From Kosakonia arachidis (lineage in GTDB: Bacteria > Pseudomonadota > Gammaproteobacteria > Enterobacterales > Enterobacteriaceae), in NCBI RefSeq assembly GCF_900116535.1, contig NZ_FPAU01000003.1, positions 560,403 through 624,402 of the forward strand: a stretch of 64,000 nucleotides of DNA. The letters are read 5' to 3'. Below the pieces are notes generated by a model that ran no database searches, was not told where the DNA came from, and saw only the letters and a program-made list of their open reading frames with translations. The translations under genes were made by a program, and so were the position numbers. This document shows, piece by piece, positions 33,043 to 45,281 of this stretch (position 1 is the first letter of the stretch; each line of letters starts with the position of its first letter).

Positions 33043-33955
33043 GAAAGTAGCGGTTCTGCTGGGCGGTACCTCCGCCGAGCGTGAAGTTTCGCTTAATTCC
33101 GGTGCAGCGGTGCTGGTGGGTTTGCGGGAAGGTGGCGTGGACGCGCACGGCGTGGATCCACGCGATGTGGATGTTACCCGCCTGAAAGAGATGGGATTTA
33201 GTAAAGCATTTATTGCGTTGCATGGTCGTGGCGGCGAAGACGGCACCCTGCAGGGGCTACTTGAACTGATCAATATGCCTTATACCGGTAGCGGCGTTAT
33301 GGCATCCGCTATCTCCATGGATAAACTGCGCAGCAAATTGCTGTGGCAGGGGGCCGGATTACCGGTTGCACCATGGGTCGCATTCGAACGCAGTGAATTT
33401 GAATCAGGCCTAAGTTGTGATGATATTCAACGCATTGATGAACTGGGGTTACCTGTTATTGTCAAGCCCAGCCGTGAAGGCTCCAGTGTTGGCATGTCGA
33501 AGGTAGACAAAAGTGAAGATCTGCAGGCAGCGTTAGCGCTTGCATTTCAATATGATGATGAAGTTCTGATCGAAAAATGGCTAAGTGGCCCGGAATTTAC
33601 CGTGGCGATGCTTGGAAACGAGATTTTACCGTCAATTCGTATCCAACCAGCGGGAATCTTCTATGATTATGAGGCGAAGTATCTCTCTGATGAGACAAAA
33701 TATTTCTGCCCGTCAGGTCTGGAAGTGGAACGAGAGGCAGCATTACAGTCTCTGGTATTGAAAGCATGGTGTCTTTTAGGTTGCCGAGGCTGGGGACGAA
33801 TAGATGCCATGCTGGATAGCGACGGTCAGTTTTATTTGTTGGAAGCGAATACATCTCCAGGGATGACGAGCCATAGCCTCGTGCCGATGGCTGCTCGCCA
33901 GGCGGGTTTGAGCTTCTCGCAACTTGTTGTTCGTATTCTGGATCTGGCGGAGTGA
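33035..33955 (+). CDS. ddlB: D-alanine–D-alanine ligase DdlB
   Basis: ATP-grasp enzyme that makes the D-Ala-D-Ala dipeptide used by MurF. It has 306 residues, starting at GTG 33035 with EEGAGGAG-type upstream sequence. Family motifs are [13 protein letters not shown] (8–20), [12 protein letters not shown] (63–74), [15 protein letters not shown] (about 144–158) and [15 protein letters not shown] (about 270–284). The 3' two thirds are clearly more AT-rich and use rarer codons than murC and ftsA nearby. It is one base short of ftsQ. Confidence 0.96.
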   Translation: MAEKVAVLLGGTSAEREVSLNSGAAVLVGLREGGVDAHGVDPRDVDVTRLKEMGFSKAFIALHGRGGEDGTLQGLLELINMPYTGSGVMASAISMDKLRSKLLWQGAGLPVAPWVAFERSEFESGLSCDDIQRIDELGLPVIVKPSREGSSVGMSKVDKSEDLQAALALAFQYDDEVLIEKWLSGPEFTVAMLGNEILPSIRIQPAGIFYDYEAKYLSDETKYFCPSGLEVEREAALQSLVLKAWCLLGCRGWGRIDAMLDSDGQFYLLEANTSPGMTSHSLVPMAARQAGLSFSQLVVRILDLAE

Positions 33956-33956
33956 T

Positions 33957-34805
33957 ATGTCACAGGCTGCGCTGAACACGCGAAACCGCGAAGCGGAGGC
34001 CGTAACCACCTCTCGCCGTAACAATGGAACGCGTATTGCAGGGATTTTGTTCCTGCTGGCGGTGCTGTGCACCGTGTTTGCTAGCGGCTGGGTAGTTTTG
34101 GGTTGGATGGAGGATGCACAACGCTTGCCGTTGTCAAAGCTGGTAGTGACGGGCGATCGTCATTACACCCGTAATGATGATATTCGTCAGTCAATTCTGG
34201 CGTTGGGGGCACCCGGCACCTTCATGACGCAGGATGTTAATATTATTCAGAGTCAGATCGAGCGCCTGCCCTGGATAAAGCAGGCAAGCGTTAGAAAGCA
34301 GTGGCCAGACGAATTGAAGATTCATCTGGTTGAATACGTGCCGATTGCGCGGTGGAATGATCAGCATATGGTCGATGCCGATGGTAATGAATTCAGCGTG
34401 CCGTCCGAACGAACCAGTAAGCAGGTTTTGCCCATGTTGTATGGCCCTGAAGGCAGTGAAAGCGAAGTATTGCAGGGCTACCGCGATATGGGCCAATTGT
34501 TGGCGAAGGATAAATTCACGTTAAAAGAGGCGGCGATGACGGCGCGACGTTCATGGCAGGTCACGCTGACTAACGATATCAGGCTCAACCTGGGTCGTGG
34601 CGATACGATGAAACGTCTGGCGCGCTTCGTGGAACTCTACCCGGTGCTGCTGCAACAGGCGCAAACAGACGGTAAAATGATCAGTTACGTGGATTTACGC
34701 TATGACTCAGGCGCGGCTGTAGGCTGGAAAGCAGCCCCTGTTCAGGAACCGAATCAGCAGCAAAATCAGGCACAACAGAATCAGGCACAGGCAGAGCAAC
34801 AATGA
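33957..34805 (+). CDS. ftsQ: cell division protein FtsQ
   Basis: Bitopic membrane protein that scaffolds FtsB and FtsL at the septum. It has 282 residues: a cytoplasmic tail, a membrane segment at about 27–48 ([22 protein letters not shown]), a POTRA domain ([20 protein letters not shown]) and a beta domain. I start at ATG 33957, one base after the ddlB stop. It is six residues longer than the K-12 protein, mainly through a repeat of NQAQ in the C-terminal tail. It overlaps ftsA by four bases. Confidence 0.96.
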   Translation: MSQAALNTRNREAEAVTTSRRNNGTRIAGILFLLAVLCTVFASGWVVLGWMEDAQRLPLSKLVVTGDRHYTRNDDIRQSILALGAPGTFMTQDVNIIQSQIERLPWIKQASVRKQWPDELKIHLVEYVPIARWNDQHMVDADGNEFSVPSERTSKQVLPMLYGPEGSESEVLQGYRDMGQLLAKDKFTLKEAAMTARRSWQVTLTNDIRLNLGRGDTMKRLARFVELYPVLLQQAQTDGKMISYVDLRYDSGAAVGWKAAPVQEPNQQQNQAQQNQAQAEQQ

Positions 34806-36058
34806 TCAAGGCGACGGACAGAAAACTGGTGGTTGGACTGGAGATTGGCACCGCAAAGGTAGCCGCTTTAGTAGGGGAAGTTCTGCCCGACGGTATTGTG
34901 AATATCATTGGTGTGGGCAGTTGCCCGTCCCGTGGTATGGATAAAGGCGGAGTAAACGATCTGGAATCGGTAGTGAAATGCGTACAGCGCGCTATCGATC
35001 AGGCTGAATTGATGGCAGATTGCCAGATATCTTCTGTCTACCTGGCGCTTTCGGGGAAGCACATTAGTTGCCAGAACGAAATTGGGATGGTGCCGATTTC
35101 GGAAGAGGAAGTGACGCAGGAAGATGTGGAGAACGTTGTGCATACTGCCAAATCGGTGCGTGTACGCGACGAACACCGTGTTCTTCATGTGATTCCGCAG
35201 GAGTATGCCATTGACTACCAGGAAGGGATCAAAAACCCGGTTGGGCTCTCTGGCGTGCGTATGCAGGCCAAAGTACATTTGATTACTTGCCATAACGATA
35301 TGGCAAAAAACATCGTTAAAGCCGTGGAACGATGTGGGTTGAAAGTTGACCAACTTATTTTCGCCGGACTGGCCTCAAGCTATTCGGTGTTGACGGAAGA
35401 TGAACGAGAACTGGGCGTCTGCGTTGTTGATATCGGCGGTGGTACAATGGACATGGCGGTCTATACTGGCGGCGCGCTGCGCCATACGAAAGTGATCCCT
35501 TATGCAGGGAATGTGGTCACCAGCGATATTGCTTACGCTTTCGGTACGCCGCCCAGTGATGCTGAAGCCATCAAAGTTCGCCACGGTTGTGCGCTGGGGT
35601 CGTTAGTCGGCAAAGATGAGAGCGTTGAAGTACCCAGCGTGGGCGGTCGCCCGCCGCGCAGTTTGCAGCGTCAGACGCTGGCAGACGTGATTGAGCCCCG
35701 CTATACCGAGTTGCTCAATCTGGTTAACGATGAGATTTTGCAGTTGCAGGAACAGCTTCGCCAGCAGGGAGTAAAGCATCACCTTGCGGCGGGGATTGTG
35801 TTGACCGGTGGCGCTGCGCAAATGGAAGGCCTTGCGGCCTGTGCGCAGCGGGTTTTCCATACGCAGGTGCGTATTGGTGCACCGCTCAATATTACTGGCT
35901 TGACCGATTATGCCCAGGAACCGTATTACTCAACGGCGGTAGGGTTGCTGCACTACGGGAAAGAAACGCATCTCAGTGGTGAAGCTGAAGTGGAAAAACG
36001 CGTGTCAGTAGGGTCATGGTTCAAACGAATCAACAGCTGGCTGCGAAAAGAGTTTTAG
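34802..36058 (+). CDS. ftsA: cell division protein FtsA
   Basis: Actin-like ATPase that tethers FtsZ to the membrane and recruits later division proteins. It has 418 residues with the ATP-binding motifs [14 protein letters not shown] (about 13–26), [16 protein letters not shown] (about 210–225) and [11 protein letters not shown] (about 336–346). The C-terminal amphipathic targeting helix (SWLRKEF) is intact. The linker before that helix (EKRVSVGSW) is two residues shorter than in K-12. ftsZ follows after 63 bases. Confidence 0.97.
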   Translation: MIKATDRKLVVGLEIGTAKVAALVGEVLPDGIVNIIGVGSCPSRGMDKGGVNDLESVVKCVQRAIDQAELMADCQISSVYLALSGKHISCQNEIGMVPISEEEVTQEDVENVVHTAKSVRVRDEHRVLHVIPQEYAIDYQEGIKNPVGLSGVRMQAKVHLITCHNDMAKNIVKAVERCGLKVDQLIFAGLASSYSVLTEDERELGVCVVDIGGGTMDMAVYTGGALRHTKVIPYAGNVVTSDIAYAFGTPPSDAEAIKVRHGCALGSLVGKDESVEVPSVGGRPPRSLQRQTLADVIEPRYTELLNLVNDEILQLQEQLRQQGVKHHLAAGIVLTGGAAQMEGLAACAQRVFHTQVRIGAPLNITGLTDYAQEPYYSTAVGLLHYGKETHLSGEAEVEKRVSVGSWFKRINSWLRKEF

Positions 36059-36121
36059 TTTTTTTCAGAGAACGCAGAAAATTAGCGGTCTCAGGCGACA
36101 GGCACAAAACGGAGAGAGATT

Positions 36122-38289
<2,168 letters not shown>

Positions 38290-38301
38290 CACCATAACCA
38301 C

Positions 38302-38355
38302 AAAATCGACTGGTTAACCTGGCACTCTCTCCGGTCAGGGAAACCAGTCGATTTT
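38302..38355. terminator. long perfect-stem hairpin after lpxC
   Basis: AAAATCGACTGGTT (38302–38315) pairs perfectly with AACCAGTCGATTTT (38342–38355) around a 26-base loop that itself can fold (CTGG..CCGG). It begins 13 bases after the lpxC stop. The A-rich and T-rich ends make it a candidate bidirectional or weak terminator; the T run is interrupted. Termination is inferred. Confidence 0.65.
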
Positions 38356-38567
38356 ATTGCCTTTTCTCCCACCACGCTTTTCCCTCTTCTGTGTAGCATT
38401 ATCTTTTTTTCCGCTTTAAACGGTGTGTTTGCTGCTTTCCTGGTCAATTTCGCCCTTTTGAAGCCTGAATACTACTGCGGTGCTGGCGGCTTTAGTGGTA
38501 AGATTTGGGCGCAAAACGACACTGACAGAAGCAAAGTCGGACAAGTGTGATTTTTTGGGTGGAGCAG

Positions 38568-39074
38568 GTGAACGGTATACTGACGTGCTGGCGACAATTT
38601 GGCAGACGCTATTTCTGGCCGCATCTCTTATTAGGGATGGTTGCGGCGAGTTTTGGCTTGCCTGCATTTGCCGGTAGCGCTGAGCCACACCAGCCTGCGC
38701 GTGAAACGACCCGCAATCACGATGGCGTCAATAACGTCAATTTTACCAGTTTCTCCTTGCTCGAAGCGAAACGGCGCCCAAACTTTACTGTCGATTACTG
38801 GCATCAACATGCCATTCGTACCGTGATTCGTCATCTTTCGTTCGCTATGGCGCCTCAGGCGCTGCCTGTAGCAACGGAAGAGTCATTGCCCATTCAGGCA
38901 CATCATTTAGCATTGCTGGATTCGCTCAGCTCATTGCTGATGCTGGAAAGCAAGCCGCCAACGGTTGTCCGCCTGCCTGTTTATATCCCTTCTACGCCAC
39001 TTGATGCGTTTAGCGTGCCCGCCTGGGTGAGCCAGGTGCAGGGTATTCGCGCAGGTCCTCAACGCTTTAGCTAA
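38568..39074 (+). CDS. secM: secretion monitor SecM
   Basis: Exported leader protein whose translation arrest frees the secA ribosome site when secretion is slow. I start at GTG 38568 ([17 protein letters not shown]), preceded by GGTGGAGC; this gives 168 residues. The signal peptide hydrophobic core is at about 17–36. The arrest sequence lies at 148–164: F148, W153, then V154 where E. coli has Ile, and GIRAGP at 159–164. The middle (about 40–75 and 120–147) has diverged strongly from K-12. secA follows after 59 bases. Confidence 0.93.
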   Translation: MNGILTCWRQFGRRYFWPHLLLGMVAASFGLPAFAGSAEPHQPARETTRNHDGVNNVNFTSFSLLEAKRRPNFTVDYWHQHAIRTVIRHLSFAMAPQALPVATEESLPIQAHHLALLDSLSSLLMLESKPPTVVRLPVYIPSTPLDAFSVPAWVSQVQGIRAGPQRFS

Positions 39075-39133
39075 AAAAAGAGCCTTTTATCCATTTTTTA
39101 GTTCCGCTGTGCGGAGCGTTTGAGATTTTTATT

Positions 39134-41839
39134 ATGCTAATCAAGTTATTAACGAAAGTATTCGGTAGCCGCAACGATCGTACACTACGTCGCATGCGTA
39201 AAGTTGTCATTCAGATCAATGCCATGGAACCGGCCATGGAGCAGCTTAGTGATGAAGAACTGAAAGGTAAAACCGCAGAGTTTCGCGCCCGTCTGGAAAA
39301 AGGCGAGGCGGTAGATAATCTGTTGCCTGAAGCTTTTGCTGTGGTTCGCGAAGCGAGCAAGCGCGTATTTGGTATGCGCCACTTTGATGTACAGCTATTG
39401 GGCGGTATGGTACTGAACGATCGCTGCATCGCGGAGATGCGTACTGGTGAGGGTAAAACCTTGACAGCGACCCTGCCAGCTTACCTGAATGCCCTGAGCG
39501 GTAAAGGCGTTCACGTTGTGACGGTGAACGATTATCTGGCGCAGCGCGACGCCGAAAACAATCGTCCATTGTTTGAGTTCCTCGGCTTGACAGTCGGTAT
39601 TAACCTGCCAGGTATGCCTTCTGTTGCCAAGCGTGAAGCTTACGCCGCCGATATTACCTACGGCACCAACAATGAATACGGCTTTGACTACCTGCGCGAT
39701 AACATGGCGTTCAGCCCTGAAGAGCGTGTACAGCGTAAACTGCACTATGCACTGGTGGATGAGGTTGACTCCATCCTTATCGATGAAGCTCGCACCCCGC
39801 TGATCATCTCCGGGCCTGCGGAAGACAGCTCTGAGCTCTATAAAAAAGTGAACAAAATCATTCCTTCTCTGATTCGCCAGGAGAAAGAAGATTCTGACAC
39901 TTTCCAGGGCGAAGGGCATTTCTCAGTGGATGAGAAAGCGCGTCAGGTAACGCTGACCGAACGCGGCCTGGTGCTGATTGAAGAGCTGCTGGTAAAAGAA
40001 GATATCATGGACGAGGGCGAGTCACTCTACTCCCCGGCCAATATTATGCTGATGCACCACGTCACCGCTGCGCTGCGAGCTCATGCACTGTTCACTCGCG
40101 ATGTGGATTACATTGTTAAAGATGGCGAAGTCATCATCGTTGATGAACACACCGGTCGTACCATGCAGGGGCGTCGCTGGTCTGACGGTCTGCATCAGGC
40201 GGTTGAAGCCAAAGAAGGCGTGGAAATCCAGAATGAAAACCAGACGCTGGCTTCTATCACCTTCCAGAACTATTTCCGTCTGTATGAAAAACTGGCCGGT
40301 ATGACCGGTACGGCGGATACCGAAGCATTTGAATTCAGTTCGATCTACAAGCTGGATACGGTTGTTGTGCCAACAAACCGTCCGATGATTCGTAAAGATA
40401 TGGCGGATCTGGTTTACATGACCGAAGCGGAAAAAATCCAGGCTATTATCGAAGATATTAAAGAGCGTACCGCCAAGGGCCAGCCAGTGCTGGTGGGGAC
40501 TATTTCCATTGAAAAATCAGAGGTTGTCTCTGAGGAGCTGGACAAGGCGGGTATCAAGCACAACGTGCTGAACGCCAAATTCCACGCCAAAGAGGCGGAT
40601 ATCGTTGCTCAGGCGGGTTATCCAGGCACGGTAACCATTGCCACCAACATGGCGGGCCGTGGTACGGATATTGTGCTGGGCGGTAGCTGGCAGGCAGAAC
40701 TGGCTGAGATTGAAAATCCGACCGAAGAGCAAATCGCAAAAGTGAAAGCGGACTGGCAGGTACGCCATGATGCTGTGCTTGCCTCTGGCGGCCTGCATAT
40801 TATCGGTACCGAGCGTCACGAATCTCGTCGTATCGATAACCAGTTGCGCGGTCGTTCCGGTCGTCAGGGCGATGCCGGCTCTTCCCGTTTCTACCTTTCC
40901 ATGGAAGATGCGCTAATGCGTATTTTCGCCTCTGATCGTGTTTCCGGCATGATGCGTAAGCTGGGGATGAAACCGGGTGAAGCGATTGAGCATCCGTGGG
41001 TTACGAAGGCGATTGCCAACGCACAACGTAAGGTGGAAAGCCGCAACTTCGATATTCGTAAGCAACTATTGGAATATGATGATGTTGCCAACGATCAGCG
41101 CCGTGCTATTTATACTCAGCGTAACGAACTGCTGGATGTATCTGACGTGAGCGAAACCATCAACAGCATTCGCGAAGACGTTTTCAAAACTACCATCGAC
41201 GCACATATTCCGCCGCAATCTCTGGAAGAGATGTGGGATATCCCGGGTCTGCAGGAGCGTCTGAAAAACGACTTCGATCTCGATCTGCCGATTGCGGAAT
41301 GGCTGGATAAAGAGCCGGATCTTCATGAAGAGACGCTGCGTGAGCGCATCCTGCAGAACGCCATTGAAACTTACCAGCGCAAAGAAGACGTGGTAGGTGC
41401 GGAAATGATGCGTCACTTTGAAAAAGGCGTGATGTTGCAGACGCTGGATTCCCTGTGGAAAGAGCATCTGGCAGCCATGGATTACCTGCGTCAGGGGATC
41501 CATCTGCGTGGTTACGCGCAAAAAGATCCGAAGCAGGAGTACAAACGCGAATCCTTCGCTATGTTTGCAGCGATGCTGGAGTCGCTAAAATATGAAGTGA
41601 TCAGCACGCTGAGCAAGGTGCAGGTGCGTATGCCTGAGGAAGTGGAAGAGATGGAGCAGCAGCGTCGCCAGGAGGCGGAGCGTCTGGCGCAAATGCAACA
41701 GTTGAGCCATCAGGATGATGAATCCGCAGTGGCCGAAGAACTTGCTGCGCAGACGGGCGAGCGCAAAGTGGGTCGTAACGATCCATGCCCTTGCGGTTCG
41801 GGTAAAAAATACAAACAGTGCCACGGCCGTTTAGCGTAA
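39134..41839 (+). CDS. secA: preprotein translocase motor SecA
   Basis: ATPase that pushes unfolded preproteins through SecYEG. It has 901 residues: Walker A MRTGEGKT at about 102–109, [19 protein letters not shown] at about 209–227, helicase motif region [13 protein letters not shown] at about 504–516 and [11 protein letters not shown] at about 570–580. The C-terminal zinc-binding tail has C885, C887, C896 and H897 for SecB contact. Translation is expected to be controlled by SecM stalling. A strong terminator follows at 41858–41884. Confidence 0.98.
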   Translation: MLIKLLTKVFGSRNDRTLRRMRKVVIQINAMEPAMEQLSDEELKGKTAEFRARLEKGEAVDNLLPEAFAVVREASKRVFGMRHFDVQLLGGMVLNDRCIAEMRTGEGKTLTATLPAYLNALSGKGVHVVTVNDYLAQRDAENNRPLFEFLGLTVGINLPGMPSVAKREAYAADITYGTNNEYGFDYLRDNMAFSPEERVQRKLHYALVDEVDSILIDEARTPLIISGPAEDSSELYKKVNKIIPSLIRQEKEDSDTFQGEGHFSVDEKARQVTLTERGLVLIEELLVKEDIMDEGESLYSPANIMLMHHVTAALRAHALFTRDVDYIVKDGEVIIVDEHTGRTMQGRRWSDGLHQAVEAKEGVEIQNENQTLASITFQNYFRLYEKLAGMTGTADTEAFEFSSIYKLDTVVVPTNRPMIRKDMADLVYMTEAEKIQAIIEDIKERTAKGQPVLVGTISIEKSEVVSEELDKAGIKHNVLNAKFHAKEADIVAQAGYPGTVTIATNMAGRGTDIVLGGSWQAELAEIENPTEEQIAKVKADWQVRHDAVLASGGLHIIGTERHESRRIDNQLRGRSGRQGDAGSSRFYLSMEDALMRIFASDRVSGMMRKLGMKPGEAIEHPWVTKAIANAQRKVESRNFDIRKQLLEYDDVANDQRRAIYTQRNELLDVSDVSETINSIREDVFKTTIDAHIPPQSLEEMWDIPGLQERLKNDFDLDLPIAEWLDKEPDLHEETLRERILQNAIETYQRKEDVVGAEMMRHFEKGVMLQTLDSLWKEHLAAMDYLRQGIHLRGYAQKDPKQEYKRESFAMFAAMLESLKYEVISTLSKVQVRMPEEVEEMEQQRRQEAERLAQMQQLSHQDDESAVAEELAAQTGERKVGRNDPCPCGSGKKYKQCHGRLA

Positions 41840-41857
41840 TTTTGTGATAAAAATGTA

Positions 41858-41884
41858 AAAGGCGCAGATATCTGCGCCTTTTTT
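41858..41884 (+). terminator. secA terminator
   Basis: AAAGGCGCAGA and TCTGCGCCTTT pair around TA, followed by T residues. It is 18 bases after the secA stop and 14 bases before mutT, so mutT probably relies on partial read-through or an internal promoter. Confidence 0.88.
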
Positions 41885-41898
41885 ATGGAGCCAGCCTA

Positions 41899-42288
41899 AT
41901 GAAAATACTCAACATTGCGGTCGGGATCATTCGCAATCCTCAAGGAGAAATCTTTATTACACGCCGTGCTGCGGATGCGCACATGGCAAATAAACTGGAG
42001 TTTCCGGGCGGTAAAATTGAAGCGGGCGAAACGCCGGAACAGGCGATGAGCCGTGAATTACAGGAAGAAGTCGGTATTACGCCGCTGGGTGCAACACTGT
42101 TTGATAAGCTGGAGTATCAGTTTCCCGATCGCCATATCACGCTGTGGTTCTGGCTGGTTGAGCGCTGGGAAGGGGAGCCGTGGGGAAAAGAGGGACAGCC
42201 AGCAGAATGGATAGCACCGCAGATGCTGAAAGCGGAGGATTTCCCGCCGGCTAACGAACCCATTATTACCCGGCTGGCACAACGTTAA
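41899..42288 (+). CDS. mutT: 8-oxo-dGTP diphosphatase MutT
   Basis: Removes oxidised guanine nucleotides from the pool and so prevents A:T to C:G mutations. It has 129 residues with a complete Nudix box from G38 to I60 (G38, E44, R52, E53, E56, E57, G59). It lies directly after the secA terminator and faces yacG, the two ends being 23 bases apart. Confidence 0.97.
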   Translation: MKILNIAVGIIRNPQGEIFITRRAADAHMANKLEFPGGKIEAGETPEQAMSRELQEEVGITPLGATLFDKLEYQFPDRHITLWFWLVERWEGEPWGKEGQPAEWIAPQMLKAEDFPPANEPIITRLAQR

Positions 42289-42311
42289 GCGGTGTGCCAG
42301 CGGCAAAAACA

Positions 42312-42506
42312 TTACTGTTGCTCTTCGCTCCATTTATCGCTGTCTGACAGCTCGTCAGAGCTGGCGATGCGTTTCTCTTCCGCGGCCCATTCTCCCAGAT
42401 CGATAAGCTGGCAGCGTTTGGAACAGAAGGGGCGAAAGGGGCTGATTTCACCCCAGACGACAGATTTCCTGCAGGTTGGGCAGTTAACAATGGTTGTTTC
42501 AGTCAT
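42312..42506 (-). CDS. yacG: DNA gyrase inhibitor YacG
   Basis: Small zinc protein that binds GyrB and inhibits gyrase in E. coli. It has 64 residues with four zinc ligands, C9 and C12 (NCPTC) and C28 and C32 (FCSKRC). The conserved [14 protein letters not shown] follows, then an acidic tail ([14 protein letters not shown]). Last gene of coaE-zapD-yacG, nine bases after zapD. Confidence 0.95.
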   Translation of the reverse strand: MTETTIVNCPTCRKSVVWGEISPFRPFCSKRCQLIDLGEWAAEEKRIASSDELSDSDKWSEEQQ

Positions 42507-42515
42507 ATTGGCTCC

Positions 42516-43259
42516 TTAACAACAGGCCAGTTCGAAATCCAGCCGTTCCGGCACGATCCCGTTTTCGCTGTCGAGGGGTAAAAAGCGGATAGCAAAACGG
42601 CTCTTATGCCCGGAAATTTGCGGATACAGCCGATCCCGCAGTGTCAGTTTCAGACGCAGTAAATCGGCATCTTCGCCATTATCCTGGTAAAAACCATTCA
42701 GGCTGGTTTGATGGCGGAATGGCGCGGCGTTGCGGATCAGATCAAGGATCAATTGCAGCGTTGCTTTGAGCGGATCGAGGCTTTCCAGCCAGACCGCGAC
42801 CTGCGTATCACGTTGCTCCTGCGGCAAATGCAGCCACATGTGCAGCGTAGGCAGATCAAAGCTGCAACACCCGCCGGGGATACTCAGACGCTGGCGTACC
42901 AGCGCAATTAATCGATCTTCACGCAAAAGCTGGCCGATGCGTGGCGCGGCCATCAGGATATTGCTGCTCTCTTTCAACTGCTGGCGCAGGGATTCGATAC
43001 GGTTGAGATCCACTCCATCCACTTCGCTCCATGCGCGCAATTTCCTCTGCTGGCGTTCCAGCTCTTTCAATAATTCCGTACGCGTATCGCCGCGTTCGAA
43101 CACATCCAGTAAATCACCGACGTTACGGAAAAAGTGCAGCGCATCAGCATGGTCGCTCAGCGGTAAACGGACGGTGAGTTGCTGAAGCAGAAATTCGACA
43201 CGCAGCCAGGTGCGCATCTTCTCGTTAAGCGGGTGTTCAAAAAGGATGTGGGTGTGCAT
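42516..43259 (-). CDS. zapD: Z-ring-associated protein ZapD
   Basis: Bundles FtsZ filaments by binding the FtsZ C-terminal peptide (older name yacF). It has 247 residues with an alpha-helical N-terminal domain (residues 1–115: [17 protein letters not shown]) and a beta-strand-rich C-terminal half ending FELACC. Its ATG overlaps the coaE stop by one base, so it is translationally coupled to coaE. Length as in E. coli. Confidence 0.95.
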   Translation of the reverse strand: MHTHILFEHPLNEKMRTWLRVEFLLQQLTVRLPLSDHADALHFFRNVGDLLDVFERGDTRTELLKELERQQRKLRAWSEVDGVDLNRIESLRQQLKESSNILMAAPRIGQLLREDRLIALVRQRLSIPGGCCSFDLPTLHMWLHLPQEQRDTQVAVWLESLDPLKATLQLILDLIRNAAPFRHQTSLNGFYQDNGEDADLLRLKLTLRDRLYPQISGHKSRFAIRFLPLDSENGIVPERLDFELACC

Positions 43260-43879
43260 TACGGTTTTTCCTGTGATACGGCCTGCGAAGCATATTTCAG
43301 ATACGCAGAGTGCAGGCGGGCAACATCCGATGCTATCGCACCTGGTGCGCCATCATTGTCAATAACATCATCAGCGACGGCAAGTCGCGCTTCACGTGTG
43401 GCCTGAGCCGCAAGAATATGTTCGGCATGTTCACAGCTGACGCCATCACGCTGCATGGTGCGTGCAATTTGAGTCTCAACCGGGACATCCACCACCAAAA
43501 CCCGGTCGGCTTTACGATATAGCTGGTTTTCCACCAGCAGGGGAACAACCCACAGTACATAAGGCGATGTTGCCTGCGCAATCTCACGCTGGGTCTGCTG
43601 ATGAATTAACGGATGGAGCAGGCCATTGAGCCACTCTTTATCAGCCGGAGAAGCAAAAATACGTTCACGTAATGCCCGGCGGTTTAGCGAGCCGTTGGCA
43701 AGAAGTACCCCTGCCCCAAAACGTGCTGTGATGGCGCTTAATGCTTGCGAACCCGGTTCCACAACCTGACGCGCAATAATATCCGCATCGACAACGTTAA
43801 CCCCAAGCTGTGCGAAAGCATCCGCTACGGTACTTTTCCCACTGCCGATGCCGCCGGTTAACGCGACCGTATACCCCAT
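43259..43879 (-). CDS. coaE: dephospho-CoA kinase CoaE
   Basis: Last step of coenzyme A synthesis: phosphorylates the 3' hydroxyl of dephospho-CoA. It has 206 residues with P-loop GGIGSGKST at 9–17, [10 protein letters not shown] at 33–42 and the lid region RALRERIF at about 68–75. First gene of the coaE-zapD-yacG operon on the minus strand. Confidence 0.97.
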   Translation of the reverse strand: MGYTVALTGGIGSGKSTVADAFAQLGVNVVDADIIARQVVEPGSQALSAITARFGAGVLLANGSLNRRALRERIFASPADKEWLNGLLHPLIHQQTQREIAQATSPYVLWVVPLLVENQLYRKADRVLVVDVPVETQIARTMQRDGVSCEHAEHILAAQATREARLAVADDVIDNDGAPGAIASDVARLHSAYLKYASQAVSQEKP

Positions 43880-44201
43880 AATACCTCATCCCAAAATGGG
43901 TCTGCCTGACATCACAATCCACATTCTCTTTCGCCCTATTCATGGCGCTTTTTTATCATCTGCAAAAGGGATGAAAACGTAAAGACCTGAATATATTTAA
44001 GAATATAATCAATGCGTTGTGAGTTAATCAAGTGACAATGAAATCGATTAATCTAAACTTGCCGGTTCACCAGATAAATTTATAAGATTGTAGCGTAAAA
44101 AAAGAGAAATTCGCAGTCTTGCGCAGCCCTTATTAGCGCGTATGATAGCGTCACTGGAGTTGTGAGTTTGTATTTCCGCCATTAACCCCAGGAATCCGCA
44201 C
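43880..44201. promoter_or_regulatory. coaE–guaC divergent intergenic region
   Basis: About 320 bases with no gene between divergent coaE and guaC. The middle is AT-rich (GAATATATTTAAGAATATAA near 43988–44007). A plausible guaC promoter is TTGCGC (44119–44124), 16 bases, TATGAT (44141–44146), with the ATG 56 bases further. CAGGA at 44189–44193 is the guaC ribosome site. I saw no other clear element. Confidence 0.4.
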
Positions 44202-45245
44202 ATGCGTATCGAAGAAGATCTGAAGTTAGGTTTCAAAGACGTTCTTATCCGCCCTAAACGTTCTACCCTTAAAAGTCGTTCCGATGTTGAGTTGGTGCGC
44301 GAGTTTACCTTCAAACATTCTGGAGTTAACTGGTCCGGCGTACCCATTATTGCCGCGAATATGGACTCGGTTGGCACTTTTATGATGGCAAAAGCACTGG
44401 CCTCATTCGACATTCTCACTGCCGTGCATAAACACTATTCCGTCGAAGACTGGAAGGATTTCATTGCGCGCGAATCTGCGGATGTGCTGCGCCATGTAAT
44501 GGTTTCCACCGGAACATCTGATGCCGATTTTGATAAAACAAAACAGATCCTTGCGCTGCATCCCGCACTGAATTTTGTCTGCATTGATGTGGCAAATGGC
44601 TATTCCGAGCATTTTGTACAGTTTGTTGCGAAAGCGCGTGAAGCCTGGCCGAATAGAACCATCTGCGCCGGTAATGTTGTGACGGGTGAAATGTGTGAAG
44701 AACTGATCCTCTCCGGCGCCGATATCGTTAAAGTGGGTATTGGTCCGGGCTCTGTCTGCACCACGCGTGTGAAAACCGGCGTTGGCTATCCGCAGCTTTC
44801 TGCGGTGATCGAATGTGCTGATGCTGCGCATGGTCTGGGTGGACAGATTGTCAGCGATGGCGGCTGCACTGTTCCTGGCGACGTAGCGAAAGCCTTCGGC
44901 GGAGGTGCAGATTTCGTGATGCTGGGCGGTATGTTGGCAGGTCATGAAGAGAGCGGCGGCACCGTGGTTGAAGAGAACGGTGAAAAATTCATGCTGTTCT
45001 ATGGCATGAGCTCTGAATCTGCAATGAATCGCCACGTTGGCGGCGTTGCCGGTTACCGTGCTGCAGAAGGTAAAACCGTCAAGCTGGCGCTGCGTGGACC
45101 CGTAGAAAATACTGCGCGCGATATTTTGGGCGGTCTGCGTTCTGCATGTACCTACGTTGGTGCCTCTCGTCTGAAAGAACTGACTAAACGCACTACCTTT
45201 ATTCGCGTTCAGGAACAGGAAAACCGCGTTTTCAATAGCCTGTAA
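44202..45245 (+). CDS. guaC: GMP reductase GuaC
   Basis: Reductively deaminates GMP to IMP with NADPH, linking guanine to adenine nucleotides. It has 347 residues forming a TIM barrel. The catalytic loop holds C186 in GSVCTTR, preceded by VKVGIGPG, and phosphate binding involves [15 protein letters not shown] and [12 protein letters not shown]. The family end [16 protein letters not shown] is intact. It faces hofC, and the ends are 36 bases apart. Confidence 0.97.
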   Translation: MRIEEDLKLGFKDVLIRPKRSTLKSRSDVELVREFTFKHSGVNWSGVPIIAANMDSVGTFMMAKALASFDILTAVHKHYSVEDWKDFIARESADVLRHVMVSTGTSDADFDKTKQILALHPALNFVCIDVANGYSEHFVQFVAKAREAWPNRTICAGNVVTGEMCEELILSGADIVKVGIGPGSVCTTRVKTGVGYPQLSAVIECADAAHGLGGQIVSDGGCTVPGDVAKAFGGGADFVMLGGMLAGHEESGGTVVEENGEKFMLFYGMSSESAMNRHVGGVAGYRAAEGKTVKLALRGPVENTARDILGGLRSACTYVGASRLKELTKRTTFIRVQEQENRVFNSL

Positions 45246-45281
45246 TCGCTAAACAGGCGCCGCGTTATGCCGCGCCTTCGC

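Noticed and set aside
41858-41898. secA terminator as evidence that mutT is a separate import
   Set aside because: The same terminator-spaced order secA-mutT is normal in E. coli relatives and mutT composition matches its surroundings.
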